DNA of 64,000 nucleotides from assembly GCF_035222275.1 (NCBI RefSeq), contig NC_085886.1:1302001-1366000 (forward strand). Reading direction: 5' to 3'. The DNA is from Podospora bellae-mahoneyi. Its lineage: Eukaryota; Ascomycota; Sordariomycetes; Sordariales; Podosporaceae. A model generated the notes under the pieces. It had not been told where the DNA came from and ran no database searches. It saw only the letters and a program-made list of their open reading frames with translations. Of the stretch, positions 12,636-24,755 are shown piece after piece (the stretch's first letter is position 1; the number at the start of each line of letters is the position of its first letter). The position numbers and the translations under genes are program-made.

Positions 12636-13866
12636 ATGCGAGGCGACCATGAATGAACAGATGAAGCAGACGAAAGACAGCGAAGACACCACGGAGAGCG
12701 AAAGCATCACAGAATACATCATGGTGTAGAGGGGACGGCTAATAACTCGTGATTCTTTTCGTGCCTTGGGTTTTTTCGCACGAGGATTGGGAAAAGCACA
12801 TGGATATATGGCGGCACTATCTCAAGCGTTACATGCCGGTGCTGTTCCTTGGCTGAATCTGTTCCTTTCTTTTTTTCATTTTCTCGAGGCACGATTGGAC
12901 ATGTTGATATGTTTTTGTATGAGCGGGATGAGATACATGGTCTGGGGGTAGTTTGGGCGGGTAGTGTGTTGCGAGGCTACCTTGATATATCTATAGGCGT
13001 TGGTGCGGTGAATTGATCAGTTTTTCTTAGTCGAGACTTGAGAATGTCTTGTTTGCTGTATTGTGACTAGTTAACGGGGCATGTCTGCTGACTGGGATAT
13101 CTTGGGTGTATATTTAGACTATTCTATTCTACTAACGAGCATACCATCTTCAGCAGCATTATCAGCCCTGGGCCCGTATTTTCGTATGACAAAGTCGCAA
13201 CCAAACTCGAGGAAGAAGCTAAGGCCATCCCCATTTTCAACCACCACAAAGGGCCACCCATTCAACCTCCCATTGTTCAAAATCATGCCCAAAATCTTGT
13301 TCCTCCAATCACGTGCTACATCACGTGAACACATCGCAATGCACGGTCTAACCCTCATATGCTCACAACTTTGGGATGGCGCCGCACTGTGCGGTTAGCT
13401 GCAGCCTCGAATTTCGAGTTGCTCTTATTCATGAGAGTGTGAACTTGATCCTCAAAGTTTGCGACTTTCTCAGCCAAAGTTTACGACAGTCAAGAAGTAA
13501 TAGACTCTTCAAACTCAATATCGTTTTCTGAGATTTCTCAACATTGCTGGCTTCCTTACTGGATATCTCGACACGCGACCAAAAGAGGAAAATTTCAGCC
13601 TTGCAAGTTGCTGAGAGAAGGGGGTCGTCGTTCCTGCTTCAAGTGGGTGAGAAGGAGGGGGATATTGAAGATTTGGTGGGATGGAGGGGGACGAGGGCCG
13701 CGTTTAATCTAGTTACCCCGCGATTGAGCAGAGAGAAAGTTTTCATCGACTTTGATAGCTGTTTCGAGTTTTGTTGCAAGTCGTTGATCTCACTACTCTT
13801 CATTCACCTCCACCACGCTTTACTCACGATAAGGAAGCACGACTTCACCCATCACAACTATTCAAG
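12636..13866. other. Intergenic vts1 / tfc4
   Basis: Contains the vts1 3' untranslated region and the tfc4 promoter and leader. Open frames of 60-105 codons are present on both strands but none resembles a gene. The reading frame of tfc4 stays open upstream of its ATG (from 13771, a TTG), but no upstream in-frame ATG exists there. Confidence 0.5.
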
Positions 13867-16800
13867 ATGAACACCTTCTCCGGGCTGGGGGGCATCCCCA
13901 TGGACATGCTCGACCCATCTCTCTTCCCCGAGGGCCACAGACCTCTCCCCCCAGCTCAGCAGCAAGATCAGGATGCTGAAATGGGAGACTGCCCCGCTCC
14001 TGGTGACGACCACCTCGAAGATGATGGCGAGGAGTCAGACGTCAGCGACATGTCTGTCGACTCTGACGCCATGGAGCTCGCTGCCGAAGTCGCGAGGTTC
14101 GACAAGCAGCAGGAGGAATTCGTCGCTCGCCAGAGGGCTGATGCTGCGGGTGTTCCTTATCAACCCCCTGCCAAGTCGGCGGCGGCGGCTGGAGAGAAGA
14201 AGACAAAGGGGGGTGTGATTATCGCCAAGGGACGCAAGCGCAAGTCAAAGACTGTCAAAGGTCCGAGACAGGCGGTCAAGCCCTCGCCGGATATCCTGTT
14301 TCGATTGAACTTGGCTCAGCAGGCGTTTCAGAGGGGGGATTACGAGGCGACCATGACGATGATTTCGGAGATTATCCGGATCAATTCCGAGGTTATTCAT
14401 GCTTGGGTGTTGCTGTCGTCGGTGCACGAGGCGCTGGAGAACCGGTCCCAGGCGGTGATGTGCCGGATTACGGCTGCGCATTTGACGCCGAGGGATGTGC
14501 CGCAGTGGATCGCGACGGCGGAGTATTGTCTTGAGGGGGTGGACGAGATGGAGGATGATGAGGAAGGAAATCAGACTGCGGAAAAGATTGAGACGTTGAA
14601 GAGAGCGTATGCTTGTTATAGTCAGGCGTTGGAGGTGGACAGGACGCATATCCAGGCGAGGATTGCGAGGGCGGATGTAATTATGATGATGGGGAATCAG
14701 CAGAGCAGGGCTTTGGGGGAGTATCAGAAGGCGCTTGGGTACAGGCCGTATAATATTCGGACGGTGAGGAATATTGCGGATGTGGCGCTAGATGTGAAGG
14801 ATTTGAAGAAGGGGGCGGGGATTGCAAGGGCCGCGTATAGGAAGGTGATTAATTATTTGATGGAGAGGGGGACTTTTGAGGCGGAGGAGGGGAGGTTTGA
14901 GTGGAGTGATTTGAGAATTTATCTCGAGTTCTTTGGGACGTTGGAGTTGTGGAGGGAGGGGTTGAAAGAGCTGAAGGAGATTGCCAGGTGGTTGTCGGGG
15001 AGAAGAGAAGAAACGTATTGGGAGCAGTTTGATAATGGGCCGATGGGGGATGATGATCGGGAGTGGGATATTGGGGAGGAGAGGAGATTGGGAGTGCAGG
15101 GCTTTGTGCCGGGCAAGTTTCCGAGAGAGAGTTATGGCTTGGGGATGCCCATGGATTTGAGGGCGAAGATGTTTGTTTACCGGTGCAAACTGGGGTTCCA
15201 GGATACTGAGGCCAGGCGACATTTGGAGCTGCTTGATCCGACAAGGCAAGAGGAATTCATGGACTTCCCGGACTGCTTGAAGGATATCGCGGTTGCGCTG
15301 CTGGATCAGAACAAGGCTGCGGAGGCGAAGCAGTATCTGGACCTGTTCAAGCACATTGCTGAGACAGAGGGCACGGGCAGCATCGATGCGGACTTCTTGG
15401 TCTGTCAAGGTCGATATCACATCTCTTTGGGGGAGAAGCAGACCGCTGAAGAATGCTTCATTGCTGCGATTGAGGACGATGAGGACCACATCGAGGCTCG
15501 CGTGCAGCTTGCCAATATGTACGAAGGAGAACAGGAGCAGGAGGGCAGGGAGGAAGCTTTCTTGCTGGTTCATGAGGCCTTGAACCTGCAGAAGCTGGGA
15601 CCAAGAAAGAGACGTGGTCCGTATGGTCCCCGGAAGAACACTGGGCCGCGCAAACCCAGAAAGCCAAGGGATCCAAATGCGCCAAAGTCGAAGTATGTGC
15701 CGCGCCGGTTGCTCAATGCTGAGAAGAGGAGACAGCAGGAGATTGAGCAGACAAAGGAAGCGACTAAGAACTACCAGATCATGCAAGAGATGGAGGGCAA
15801 CGCTTTGCTAGGGGATGAGGAGGCCAAGAGCAAGTGGATGGCGGCTGCGAAGGCGTTGGTTGACGACTTCCGGGCTTACAAGCAGTTTTATCCTTGGGAC
15901 AAATACATCAAGTTCCTGGGATACGTCAACCCTTCCGAGGGTGGCCAGCAGGCTGTTCCTGCCAGGAACTTGAAGCTCGCCGCCATGGAGGAACGTTTGC
16001 GTCACAACCTCGCTCCGGCGGATGGTGCGGACCCGGCTACTGCGGCTACCGTCAACAAGCCTCATTTCAAGATTCCCCAAGAACATCGCGGCATTCCGTT
16101 CACGGAGTGGTTGAATATTTTCCTCAACTACGCCTTCGCCCTCGTCCGCGCCGGTCAGCATAGAGAGGCTTATGCCGTCTGCCACGCCGCCCGGGACTCT
16201 GTTGTCTGGACATCCATCGACAACACCTTTCTTATCCACGTTGCCTGGGCATCCTGCGCCGTCTACGCTGGCGACGAAGAAACCTGCGTTGCTATTGCCC
16301 GCTATTTCATGAGGGATTACCGCCCAGGCACGGATTCTTACCGCATGTTCTCGGCTATGTGCCGAGTCTGCCAGACGCCCGTGTCGTGGTACACGTCGGG
16401 CCCGGCCCAAAAGTTCATTTTGAGGCAGATCAAGACAATGGACAACATTGTCATGAGACAGCAGCAATCGCCGTCTGGGGAAAAGGACGATTCAATCGGG
16501 TTGGACGTCTCCCTGCTCACTATTTACGGGCACATTCTCTTCACGACCACCTCGTACACTTACGCCCTGTCCTACTTTGCCCGCGCTGCCTCGATCGATC
16601 CCACAAATTGCCTCATCAACCTGTCCACGGGCCTGGCGTACATCCACTACGCCTTGAAGAGGCAGGCTACCAACAGGCAGTATCTCCTCAACCAAGGCTT
16701 CAGTTTTTTGTTCAGGTACTATGAAGACAGGCTGGCGGAGGCGGAGAGGAATGGGAGTGCGGGACAGAGGCAGGAGGCGCATTTCAATATGGCGAGGGCG

Positions 16801-17028
16801 TATTCGCTGATTGGGCTGGGGAATGTGGCGGTGGAGTTTTACAAGAAGGTGTTGGAGGAGCCGCCGGTGCCAAAGGTGGATAGGAGTGATGAGGAGAGGT
16901 GGAAGGGGGGGTTGGCGGAGGAGGATTTGAGGGTGGAGGCGGCGTATAATTTGAGGAGTGTGGGGTATTTGTTGGGGGATTTGGAGGGGGCGGCGGAGGT
17001 GGTGAGGAAGTGGATGGTTTTGGAGTGA
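13867..17028 (+). CDS. tfc4: TFIIIC subunit Tfc4 (TPR protein)
   Basis: A single uninterrupted exon encodes 1053 residues, similar to yeast Tfc4/tau131 (about 1025). The N-terminus is acidic (DGEESDVSDMSVDSDAMELA). TPR-type helical repeats start near residue 139 (PDILFRLNLAQQAFQRGDYE, then INSEVIHAWVLLSSVHEALE) and run to about 540. A very basic linker lies at about 578-625 (RKRRGPYGPRKNTGPRKPRK). A second TPR block follows from about 740 to the end (GHILFTTTSYTYALSYFARA). In yeast this subunit bridges the A-box module of TFIIIC and recruits TFIIIB through Brf1 and Bdp1 for RNA polymerase III transcription. The ATG at 13867 is the first in frame after an ATG-less open stretch. Codon choice changes sharply more than once along the gene. 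Confidence 0.93.
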   Translation: MNTFSGLGGIPMDMLDPSLFPEGHRPLPPAQQQDQDAEMGDCPAPGDDHLEDDGEESDVSDMSVDSDAMELAAEVARFDKQQEEFVARQRADAAGVPYQPPAKSAAAAGEKKTKGGVIIAKGRKRKSKTVKGPRQAVKPSPDILFRLNLAQQAFQRGDYEATMTMISEIIRINSEVIHAWVLLSSVHEALENRSQAVMCRITAAHLTPRDVPQWIATAEYCLEGVDEMEDDEEGNQTAEKIETLKRAYACYSQALEVDRTHIQARIARADVIMMMGNQQSRALGEYQKALGYRPYNIRTVRNIADVALDVKDLKKGAGIARAAYRKVINYLMERGTFEAEEGRFEWSDLRIYLEFFGTLELWREGLKELKEIARWLSGRREETYWEQFDNGPMGDDDREWDIGEERRLGVQGFVPGKFPRESYGLGMPMDLRAKMFVYRCKLGFQDTEARRHLELLDPTRQEEFMDFPDCLKDIAVALLDQNKAAEAKQYLDLFKHIAETEGTGSIDADFLVCQGRYHISLGEKQTAEECFIAAIEDDEDHIEARVQLANMYEGEQEQEGREEAFLLVHEALNLQKLGPRKRRGPYGPRKNTGPRKPRKPRDPNAPKSKYVPRRLLNAEKRRQQEIEQTKEATKNYQIMQEMEGNALLGDEEAKSKWMAAAKALVDDFRAYKQFYPWDKYIKFLGYVNPSEGGQQAVPARNLKLAAMEERLRHNLAPADGADPATAATVNKPHFKIPQEHRGIPFTEWLNIFLNYAFALVRAGQHREAYAVCHAARDSVVWTSIDNTFLIHVAWASCAVYAGDEETCVAIARYFMRDYRPGTDSYRMFSAMCRVCQTPVSWYTSGPAQKFILRQIKTMDNIVMRQQQSPSGEKDDSIGLDVSLLTIYGHILFTTTSYTYALSYFARAASIDPTNCLINLSTGLAYIHYALKRQATNRQYLLNQGFSFLFRYYEDRLAEAERNGSAGQRQEAHFNMARAYSLIGLGNVAVEFYKKVLEEPPVPKVDRSDEERWKGGLAEEDLRVEAAYNLRSVGYLLGDLEGAAEVVRKWMVLE

Positions 17029-17109
17029 TTATGAGGAAGGGGGCGAGGATATGGGGGGATATGAGGAAGGGAAAAGCATGGGATGGCGTTTAGGGGGTAA
17101 GATAGGGGG

Positions 17110-17167
17110 TTTGTTTGTTTTTGTTTTGTTTGTTTTGTTTTGTTTTGTTTTGTTTTGTTTTGTTTTT
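17110..17167. repeat. Imperfect (TTTTG)n / (TTTG)n microsatellite
   Basis: About ten tandem units of TTTG or TTTTG follow the tfc4 stop codon by roughly 80 nt, so the repeat probably lies in the tfc4 3' untranslated region. Confidence 0.9.
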
Positions 17168-18150
17168 ATATACCATGGCATTGTGGGCGGGGATTATTTG
17201 GGGGAGGGGGGGGGAAGATGAGTGTTTTTATATGCTGTAGGGCTGGTTATATATTATTTGCTGGCTAGCTAGTTGAGAAGGAATAATAACTGTAAAATAT
17301 GTGTCATATGTGTGTGTTTGGTTCTCAAATACCCGGTCGGTGTCTGTTTGGAAGGGACCTTTTTGTCTTTTATGCAGTTCTAGATTTGGGTTATGTTGAT
17401 CCAAACTGTTTCAGAGTTCATCCGAGCTTACAATTGAGATATCCATTGTGAACGCTGCTCTCTTTTTCTTTTTTTCGCCAGCGAGCGGTGCTGTCTATTT
17501 TTTTATTATTATTTTTTTTGCACGCAAGCGCTGCATATTTTCCATTTTTGTCTACATTCATCGTGAGTAAGCGCTGATGTCTTTTCCAGTCCCATGTTAG
17601 GTTTTTCCCAGGCATCGCAGGCCAGCTAGTTCGTTCCCATGCACCGCAGCCGAGCGGGATTGTGGTCAGCAAACGAAGGTCTACGTTTTGAAGTCGGGAA
17701 AACAAGGGTCAAACATGGCGGATCGTGTGCCGCTTGATGCAGCAGAGGCTCGCATTTCTCGCGCAGTCCATCTAGCATCGTCTTCCCTCTCCTTGTCACG
17801 GCTGCTGCTGCCGCGCTTGCTGCCTTCAGCAGCGAGCGGGTGGGCTGGTCTTGTTGGAAGGGACTAGCCGGCCTAGGTAGGTCGTCCAGCGCCGCCAGGT
17901 GAGTAAGCTGTCTCTCCGGTGGCTGTTGTGGGAAAACATCTCCGGGCAGGGCCGGGTACGTGCTTGGCTATCCTCCTCCGAACCGACAAGAGAATAGGCC
18001 TTGCGCTGAACTTTGGTGGACGCTTCGTGCCCTCCTCCCGACCCAACAACACAATCACGCTATGACGTTTTCGTTCTTTAGCTGGAGCAGCTGTTGGAGA
18101 GCTGAGCGGCCTTCAGCAGTACCGGGGATCAATGAGCTTTGCAGTGAGGA

Positions 18151-18167
18151 TAGGTAGGTAGGTAGGT
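18151..18167. repeat. (TAGG)4 tandem repeat
   Basis: Four TAGG units in a row in intergenic DNA. Confidence 0.85.
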
Positions 18168-20198
18168 CGCTGGGTGAATGGGCAGACAGACTTCAATGGT
18201 TAGCCGAGAGAGTTGCCAGTAAATGGGAGTTGATCTCTTCCGAGCTTTGGTGGAAATATCTTAAGCTGGGACGACTTAAAGTGTAGGTTTGTAGATTAAA
18301 TGTATACAGTGGTGCTAATTTTTGGTTTTATTCCCTTTAGGTCGGCAAAGGAAGTAGTAAAGATCTAAATGGATGGTGTTACACGAACCCGCTTTCTATC
18401 TTTTAGGGGAAGCGGCGACTTCGTTTGGTTCTTGTTTATGAAGAGCTCCTAGCTATTGATATCCCTCGTATGTTGATAAATCCCCCAGGTCTTCCGGGGT
18501 TGACGGAAAAATACTCGAGGGAGGCTCTTGCATCATGCCAGAAATAGTTAACATTTAGACATTCACCAAACCCCAGTCCACGTCTATGCCCACCCCCTTC
18601 GTAAGCGGAGCTGTCACTGTTGACACTGGGTGATACACCAGATATCTATCTGGTTTTGTTGGATAAATATTCTTCCAATCCTACACTGTCTTTTAGAGAA
18701 AGGTTTGCGAGCAAATCAGGGGTTCTTGATGTCTGCCGTCTAATCTTGGGAGAGAGCTGGAATGGTCTTCAAGTAGCGAAATGATATATTTAACAGTATT
18801 TTCTAAATCATATCTGATTGCTTAATTTTGGGATTTGCGTTCTCTTTTATCAAGCCTGTGAGGTACTAGTAGTCTGATATTACGCCGCAGTAGTGGTTCT
18901 CAGCCAAGTTTGAACATCCGTTTCGTAAGAGCCAGTTTCAATGGGAAAAGAAAAAGGGCACGAGGGAGACAATGCAAAGCTTTCGTGACGAGAATCTACT
19001 CAAGTAAGCAGGCAAGCCAGTTCGATATTTGAGTCACGAGCAGGGTGTTCGCCGTTGCCCCAAACTACTCGTTCTTACCCGATGTCCTCTTTTTTCTCCT
19101 GGTTTGTTATCTCAACAAGAACGAAGAATTAGCAGGGCCCAATATCTGGAACGTCATGAAGTGATGGGCTAAGAAGAACGATTTGTTTCTTCCTCTGGAA
19201 AGTTCCTGTAAATTCTCGCCTTCCTGGGCAAAGCTGTCCCTGTCTCTCTGTCCTGAACTGGATCCTACATATCAAGACAGTCGACAAGCCGGTAGCTATG
19301 GTAGCATCTACAAACAAACGCATGCGCAAAATCCCAACGCTTAGGTGAATGCAACGCAATGTTTGTTGTGTGCCATGATCAATGCAGGCCCCAATGCTGC
19401 GCCCATTTCCCATCCGTTCCATGCCCCAAATCCCTCCCTGCCCCTCAACCTTCATCATGTTGCATCTTGGCCAGGTCCTGTTTTCGCCCTGTTTCCGAGG
19501 CATCCCAGCACTCGCCAGTACTGGTAAAAATGCCATGCCTCGTCCTGACCTATCCACCCCAAATCTTTCCCTCCCGCAACATCCCGAAGCCCAGCAGGAG
19601 ACTCAAATCCACAGTGAAGTTCCGGGGAAAGAAAAAAACACAAATGAAAATGTAGAACGAGAGAGAACGAGAGACGGGGTATCCTTCCATTCCTTGCCTT
19701 CCCTAACCTTTCCTTTTTTGCAACAGTTGTATGTTGCAAATTCCGACCGATCCGTCCAATTTCCTTGACCTTTGCCTTCCTCCTTTCCATCTCCCAACTT
19801 GACAGTATAAAAAGAACAACATGGTATATCGACTAATAACGAAACAACATCAAACCCCCCCAAAAAATTCCAAAACACAACGCCATGCCGTATCATAACC
19901 TCCTCAGTAACACGGTAACCCCTGCACCACGTGCCAAAACACCTTTTCACCCCCGTCAAATGCCTCACACCTCTTGCTTGCCCACACGCGCCATCAACCC
20001 CAACTCCTAGAAGAAAAGCGCAACTCCGGGCTCGCTCGGTTTCACTAAAAAAACGTTATGCGTATATACTACAAATAGACCGTCGTGTTGAAGGTGTTGC
20101 AAATGCGTGAAAAAAGGTATGTGCAGAGAAGATAATCGTAGTGTTTCTTGGGATGGTGTTCGAAAGGTGTATTTCAAAGTAGAGCGCCCAAATAGGTC

Positions 20199-21872
20199 TC
20201 ACCCAGGGCCACCTCGTCGTCGTCTTCCCCTGCTTGGTCCGTCGGGCCGTTGTGAAAGTACATCGCGGAGTAGTGGGTCGTCTTTATCCTTGTCAACGTG
20301 GTGTACACGAACGTGTCTATAACCCCGGTTAGCAGCAGGTTCCATCCAGGATGAAGCGAGAAAGCGAACTCACCTCTGAAGATTGTCTGGTCTTGGATAC
20401 TTGTGCTCTCTGTCAGGGCAAAATGGACACACATATCCCGGTGAATCATGGACCAGACCGTGCCGTATCATTTCGTTTTTGCGTTTGAATCCTTTGCCTC
20501 CCTCGCTACGGGGGCACCCCGCAACAGGGCAATAATGTGGCCGGGCAGAAGAGTGTACATTGGCGTGGGAGTTCAACAGGTACTGAGTAGCAAACGGCTG
20601 GGCGTTGCACCCGCTGAATTTGCAGACATAGGTCCCAATGTGTGTGACGCCCTCCAGCGGTATCGAACCTATTCGGTCGATGCTATTATGATTAGAATTA
20701 TTTGCCCCGGGGGTGGAGACCGATTGCTCAGAACCGGGAGTGGCCGTTGAACTGCTCGCATAGTCGGATTGCCGAGGATGGCTGCCCATTTGTGCATAAT
20801 AGCCGCCATAGGTCCCTGGAGGGCTTGCTGCTGGGTGTACAAGAGAGTGGCTCGGGGAAAGAGGTCCCCGAAAACTGTCAACTGGTGACAAAGGTGGCGG
20901 CGAGCCATGGCCGCCTAATGAAGGCAATCGCGGCGTGGTGGCAGGAGGAGACCGTGGGAACGTAGCAGACCGCATTCTCTCATGCTCAGCAGCAACGTTG
21001 TTGCGAAGCTGATTGATGTCCCCAAAAGTAGATCGGATGGACGGAAGCGTGGGTCCGTTGTTCTCAAACCTCAGCGAGTTAAGCTTGAGGGGGGCCAAAC
21101 CTTCGCTGAGGGTTGCCGATGTGATACTGTTGCTGGGAGAATGGTGGCCTTGCTCGCGAGGAGAGATAGGGCCGTATGGAGGCACCGGAGGCGGTGCTGA
21201 TATGGCGGCAGGGCGTTCATCCCGGAAGGAGTTTGATCGCACCGGTATTACCGGCGCCTTGAGCACTGGTGGTGGTGGTGCCGGTGGTGCCGGTGGTGCC
21301 GGTGGTCTTTGTAACCCAGAACCAGCCTCAGTATCAGGTAGCTTCGTTTCCGTGGCGGTAGGGGCTTCAGGTTGCGCGTCCGTGATAACTGCAGCCAAGG
21401 CACCTGCCGCCAGACTTTTCAAATCGAACCCTCCCAAACTCTCCAGCCCAGGCGGATCAACAGACATTCTCGAGCTCGTGTATGTCCCCCCGCCTTTGTC
21501 GTTGTCCCTGCCAGACCGTCGGCCCCCTGGCGAAACGGCGCTGTATAAAGAGCCGGTGTCGTCGATGAGATCGGTATCCGCGGGAGATTCGGGCTCGCAT
21601 GGCAAACCGTTCACGCTGGCTTGGAGGGCGATGTCGTGCTGCCGATGGTTGTCCAAGTAGCTAATCAGGATCCCATCGCCCAAGGTTGGTCTCGGCATAC
21701 GAACACGCGGTTTCTTGTCACCAAAGCTAGAAGCGGAACTGATGGACTGGGGCGAGGTGATCGGCGGCGGGCTCGGAGTCGGCGGTCGGAGCGTAGGACG
21801 AAGCGGCTGCAAGAGCGGGCTGTTCCTAGGCAGGACTTCATCGGGGTCATACAGGTCGCTATCTGTATTCAT
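20199..21872 (-). CDS. C2H2 zinc-finger transcription factor
   Basis: Two exons: 21872-20374 and 20316-20199; 538 residues. The first 400 residues are disordered, rich in Pro, Ser and Ala, with a PPAPPAPPAPPPP run. At the C-terminus lie three zinc fingers. Finger 1 uses C417, C422, H436, H440 (YVCKFSGCNAQPFATQYLLN). Finger 2 uses C448, C453, H471, H475 (YCPVAGCPRSEGGKGFKRK). Finger 3 uses C482, C485 and the histidines after the splice (DNLQRHVRVHHVDKDK). The 57-nt intron splits an Arg codon inside finger 3, and only the spliced form completes it, which confirms the second exon. The tail ends GRRRRGGPG. The finger block matches a filamentous-fungal regulator family that I recognise but cannot name. 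The 4.8 kb upstream region is long, as expected of a regulated gene. Confidence 0.85.
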
Positions 21873-22182
21873 AGCTTCGTGTATGCTCGAAGGTCCTACT
21901 CACGGGTGGATGGGTGGTTGATGTTGCATCAGCTCGCCATCGATGTCGGGTCGATGGCGAGGGCGGCAGATCGAGGTGATGGCTAGTGGGCAGCCCTATA
22001 TTCCTCCCCCTCACTTCTCTCCCTTTAGAGCTGGGATCACAGAAGGCAGCTCGAGGATTGGAATGTTGGTGTCCCGCCTGCAACAAAGACTCACACCGCG
22101 TCAAGTCCTCCCGCTGGGCCGATCGCAGGGTAGGGGGACAGAGCATGTAAGAGCCGCAAGACGCAGCCAAGAAAAAGAACGA

Positions 22183-22203
22183 CAACAACAACAACAACAA
22201 CAA
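22183..22203. repeat. (CAA)7 microsatellite
   Basis: Seven perfect CAA units, about 310 nt upstream of the C2H2 start codon, so possibly in its leader (read as TTG on the transcript). Confidence 0.9.
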
Positions 22204-22338
22204 GGCAAGGCACTCGAAGCTGGGCTGGTAAAGAAGCCGGGTGTGTTACGCGACGGCAACGGGGAGCGGTGGATGAAAGCACGGAAAACGACCTCGCGAC
22301 GGCTGGATGGAGCGGGGGTCGTAAATTGCGATCAAGAA

Positions 22339-22359
22339 GTGAGGAGTGAGGAGTGAGGA
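22339..22359. repeat. (GTGAGGA)3 tandem repeat
   Basis: Three perfect 7-bp units followed by a long G/A-rich run to about 22378. Confidence 0.85.
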
Positions 22360-24715
22360 GGGGGGAGGGGGAGGGGGCTAGGCCTGCGTGTCCTCTCAAG
22401 AATGCGGCTCAAGGCTGTGACGAGCGGTTGAAAGTGTATGGGTGCTGGGTTGGTTTGGGCCAGGGTGCAGTATATTAAACCTGGGGGTTGGGCGTATAAG
22501 TGTCCCGCATATATGGCCTTGGGTCCCGAATGACAATGCCAGCAGCGGAAGAGGTCGACTGAAAAAGGCACGGAGGGAAGAGGAGAGGTTCCCTTCTTTA
22601 AGCCGCAATGGCAGCCAGCAAGGGCCTAGGAGCGGAGGATGCACCGCAAGCTCCAACAGCTGGGGTCGGGGAAGGAAAGGCCAGAGCCAATGCGTGCAGG
22701 ATTGACGGCTGATGGCCCACGGTTAAGAGTGGAGGAGGCGGGGGGATGGAGCCGCTAACAGGGGGCAGCTGAGGAGGTTCTTTGGGGAGGCTCCACTGGT
22801 TAGCAAGAGCTAGCCCGACTTCCCGACCACCACGCACTGGACTCAACCTCACCTCGCTCGTCGGGTCCTGGTCCTCCAAGATGGATGGGATATCCGTAGT
22901 ATGGAGATATTGGTGGATTGGGATATGCCCCGGTGTTTTGTGAGCCGGGCAGACAGGCAATTTACTAGACAAAGAGACAGTCCGGTGATAGAGATGGCCA
23001 GACAGCAACCCGTGGTTGTCGTGCTCTCTTGTACCTTGCTGGACCCCGAGTGAGTGGTTGAGGCTCTTTTACGGCAGTGAGTACAAAGGCACCGCCCGTG
23101 GGTCTTGATGTACTGATGGAGCTAGGGCTCGCGGCGGCTCGGTAATTAGGGAATGGATCGCGCAAACGACCGAGCTGGCCAACACAGATGCACCACGCCG
23201 ATCCTGTGAACCCTGATTGTTTCCCGGGGAGATCATTCAAGAATCAAGACTTTTGACAAAAGTTGACAAACCTCAAAGGAAACGAACGAGAGGGCTCTGC
23301 AAAGGCGGCGGGGAAATGCTTACTGTTGGGTTACCTGACCAGGATAGGGAGCCACGGGCAGATGCTTCGCTGCAAATCAGCAGGTGAGTGCTACTTTACC
23401 TTGTGATACTGCCTCCTCTTGTTCCATCTGATGAACCTCTGCTGCTTCCACGCGTGCAACGCGAACCAGACGGACACTGACGGACTTGGCTGCGCGGTCG
23501 TGATCACTTGGACAGATCCGAGTCGGAGTTTAACTTTAGCTGCTGGCCCTAACCATCTCGCCCAAAGTGAGCGCGTCATCACAAGCTGGAGCTGGTAGAG
23601 TTTTCACCAAGTGGAGGCACGACCACGAAATACGAGCGGAAGGAATGTGGGGGGAGGCTCGCTCTTGCAGCTTCTCAGCAGCTTCCCTCATCCATCATGC
23701 TTCGACCATGGCTACACGCGCGTCCTCGCCGCCTTTTGGACATGCACCCATTCAGTCGTTAACACCTACCTCCTTGGGCCATCGGCAGAGGGGAAGGTGG
23801 GGGAGGGGGGGGGGTGTGGGCAATCGACCAAAGAATGAAGAGGTTTTCTGCCATTCCCACCTGCCTTGGCTACAAAAGAGGATCGAGCCCAATATCTCGT
23901 CACTGACGGGCAGCCCACTCCTTCCTTCCGCCATTCCATCCTCACCAACGGCAAGTGCAGCTTCTCAAATGGCTCGAGAGTGGTGAGATTTCCCCCACAG
24001 CGGGGCAGCACAGAACTCCAAGATTCTCCCTCTCACCTTCAACAAGCCGCTGGTTGGAAAACTCAGCCTCAACGCCGTGCGTGGTCAACAGAGCAGCATC
24101 ATGTTACGGATCCGCCCGCACTTCCACTCTTGATTCACCAGCCTCTTCCTTCATCAACTCCGATTCCTTTCTACATATAAGCCGACCGCAGTCCGGATCC
24201 TTCAACATCGGCACCTTCACTGTCCCATCACGATCGTTGGCAGCATCTCCTATGCGGGTCACGCCGTTGGGGATAGCAAGGCTCGCTGTCCAATCATGAC
24301 TGGCAACACTCACGCTCCCGCTGCAACAGGGACGGCACGTACCTCCACCATAGCGTTTCCTTCCGACATCGTTTTCGACTTATTAGCGACTGTCCTGACC
24401 CAGCTGCGGGCTTGCCTTGGGTATCCGTAATGAGTTGCCTCGCTACCCTGAAGCAAGAGGCCTCTCGCAGACAGGCGACAGAGAGGCCATCTCGCTTCTC
24501 TGTACCACGTCGGGCCTGGTGGTGTGGTCGGTCCTGCGTTCGGCATGGTGTGTGCTGCCGGCGATATGTCATCGGCATTCCGACAGCACTTGTAAAGCCC
24601 GCAACTCGTGGGCAGCAATAATCCCAGTGCTTCATCAAGCCCAGTTCGTTCCACAGCTGCAGCGGTGAGGCTCGTCTACCATGCTGCTTCCAGATTTTCA
24701 AACCCCGCCGTTTAG

Positions 24716-24716
<1 letters not shown>

Positions 24717-24754
<38 letters not shown>
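24717..24754. repeat. (TG)19 microsatellite
   Basis: Thirty-eight uninterrupted bases of alternating TG, the longest dinucleotide repeat in the window; likely polymorphic between strains. Confidence 0.97.

Positions 24755-24755
<1 letters not shown>

Larger units (their letters stand above)
17029..20198. other. Intergenic tfc4 / C2H2 regulator (convergent)
   Basis: Three kilobases between two convergent genes with no supportable coding region. It contains a TTTTG-type repeat just after tfc4 (17110-17167), a short TAGG repeat (18151-18167) and an AT-rich valley at about 18240-18900 without open frames. Opposing open frames of 100-140 codons at 19129-19970 overlap each other on both strands and are judged spurious; part of 20000-20198 is expected to be the 3' untranslated region of the C2H2 gene. 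Confidence 0.5.

Noticed and set aside
14245-15786. 134- and 332-codon minus-strand frames inside tfc4
   Set aside because: Shadows of the intronless tfc4 exon produced by its skewed codon use.
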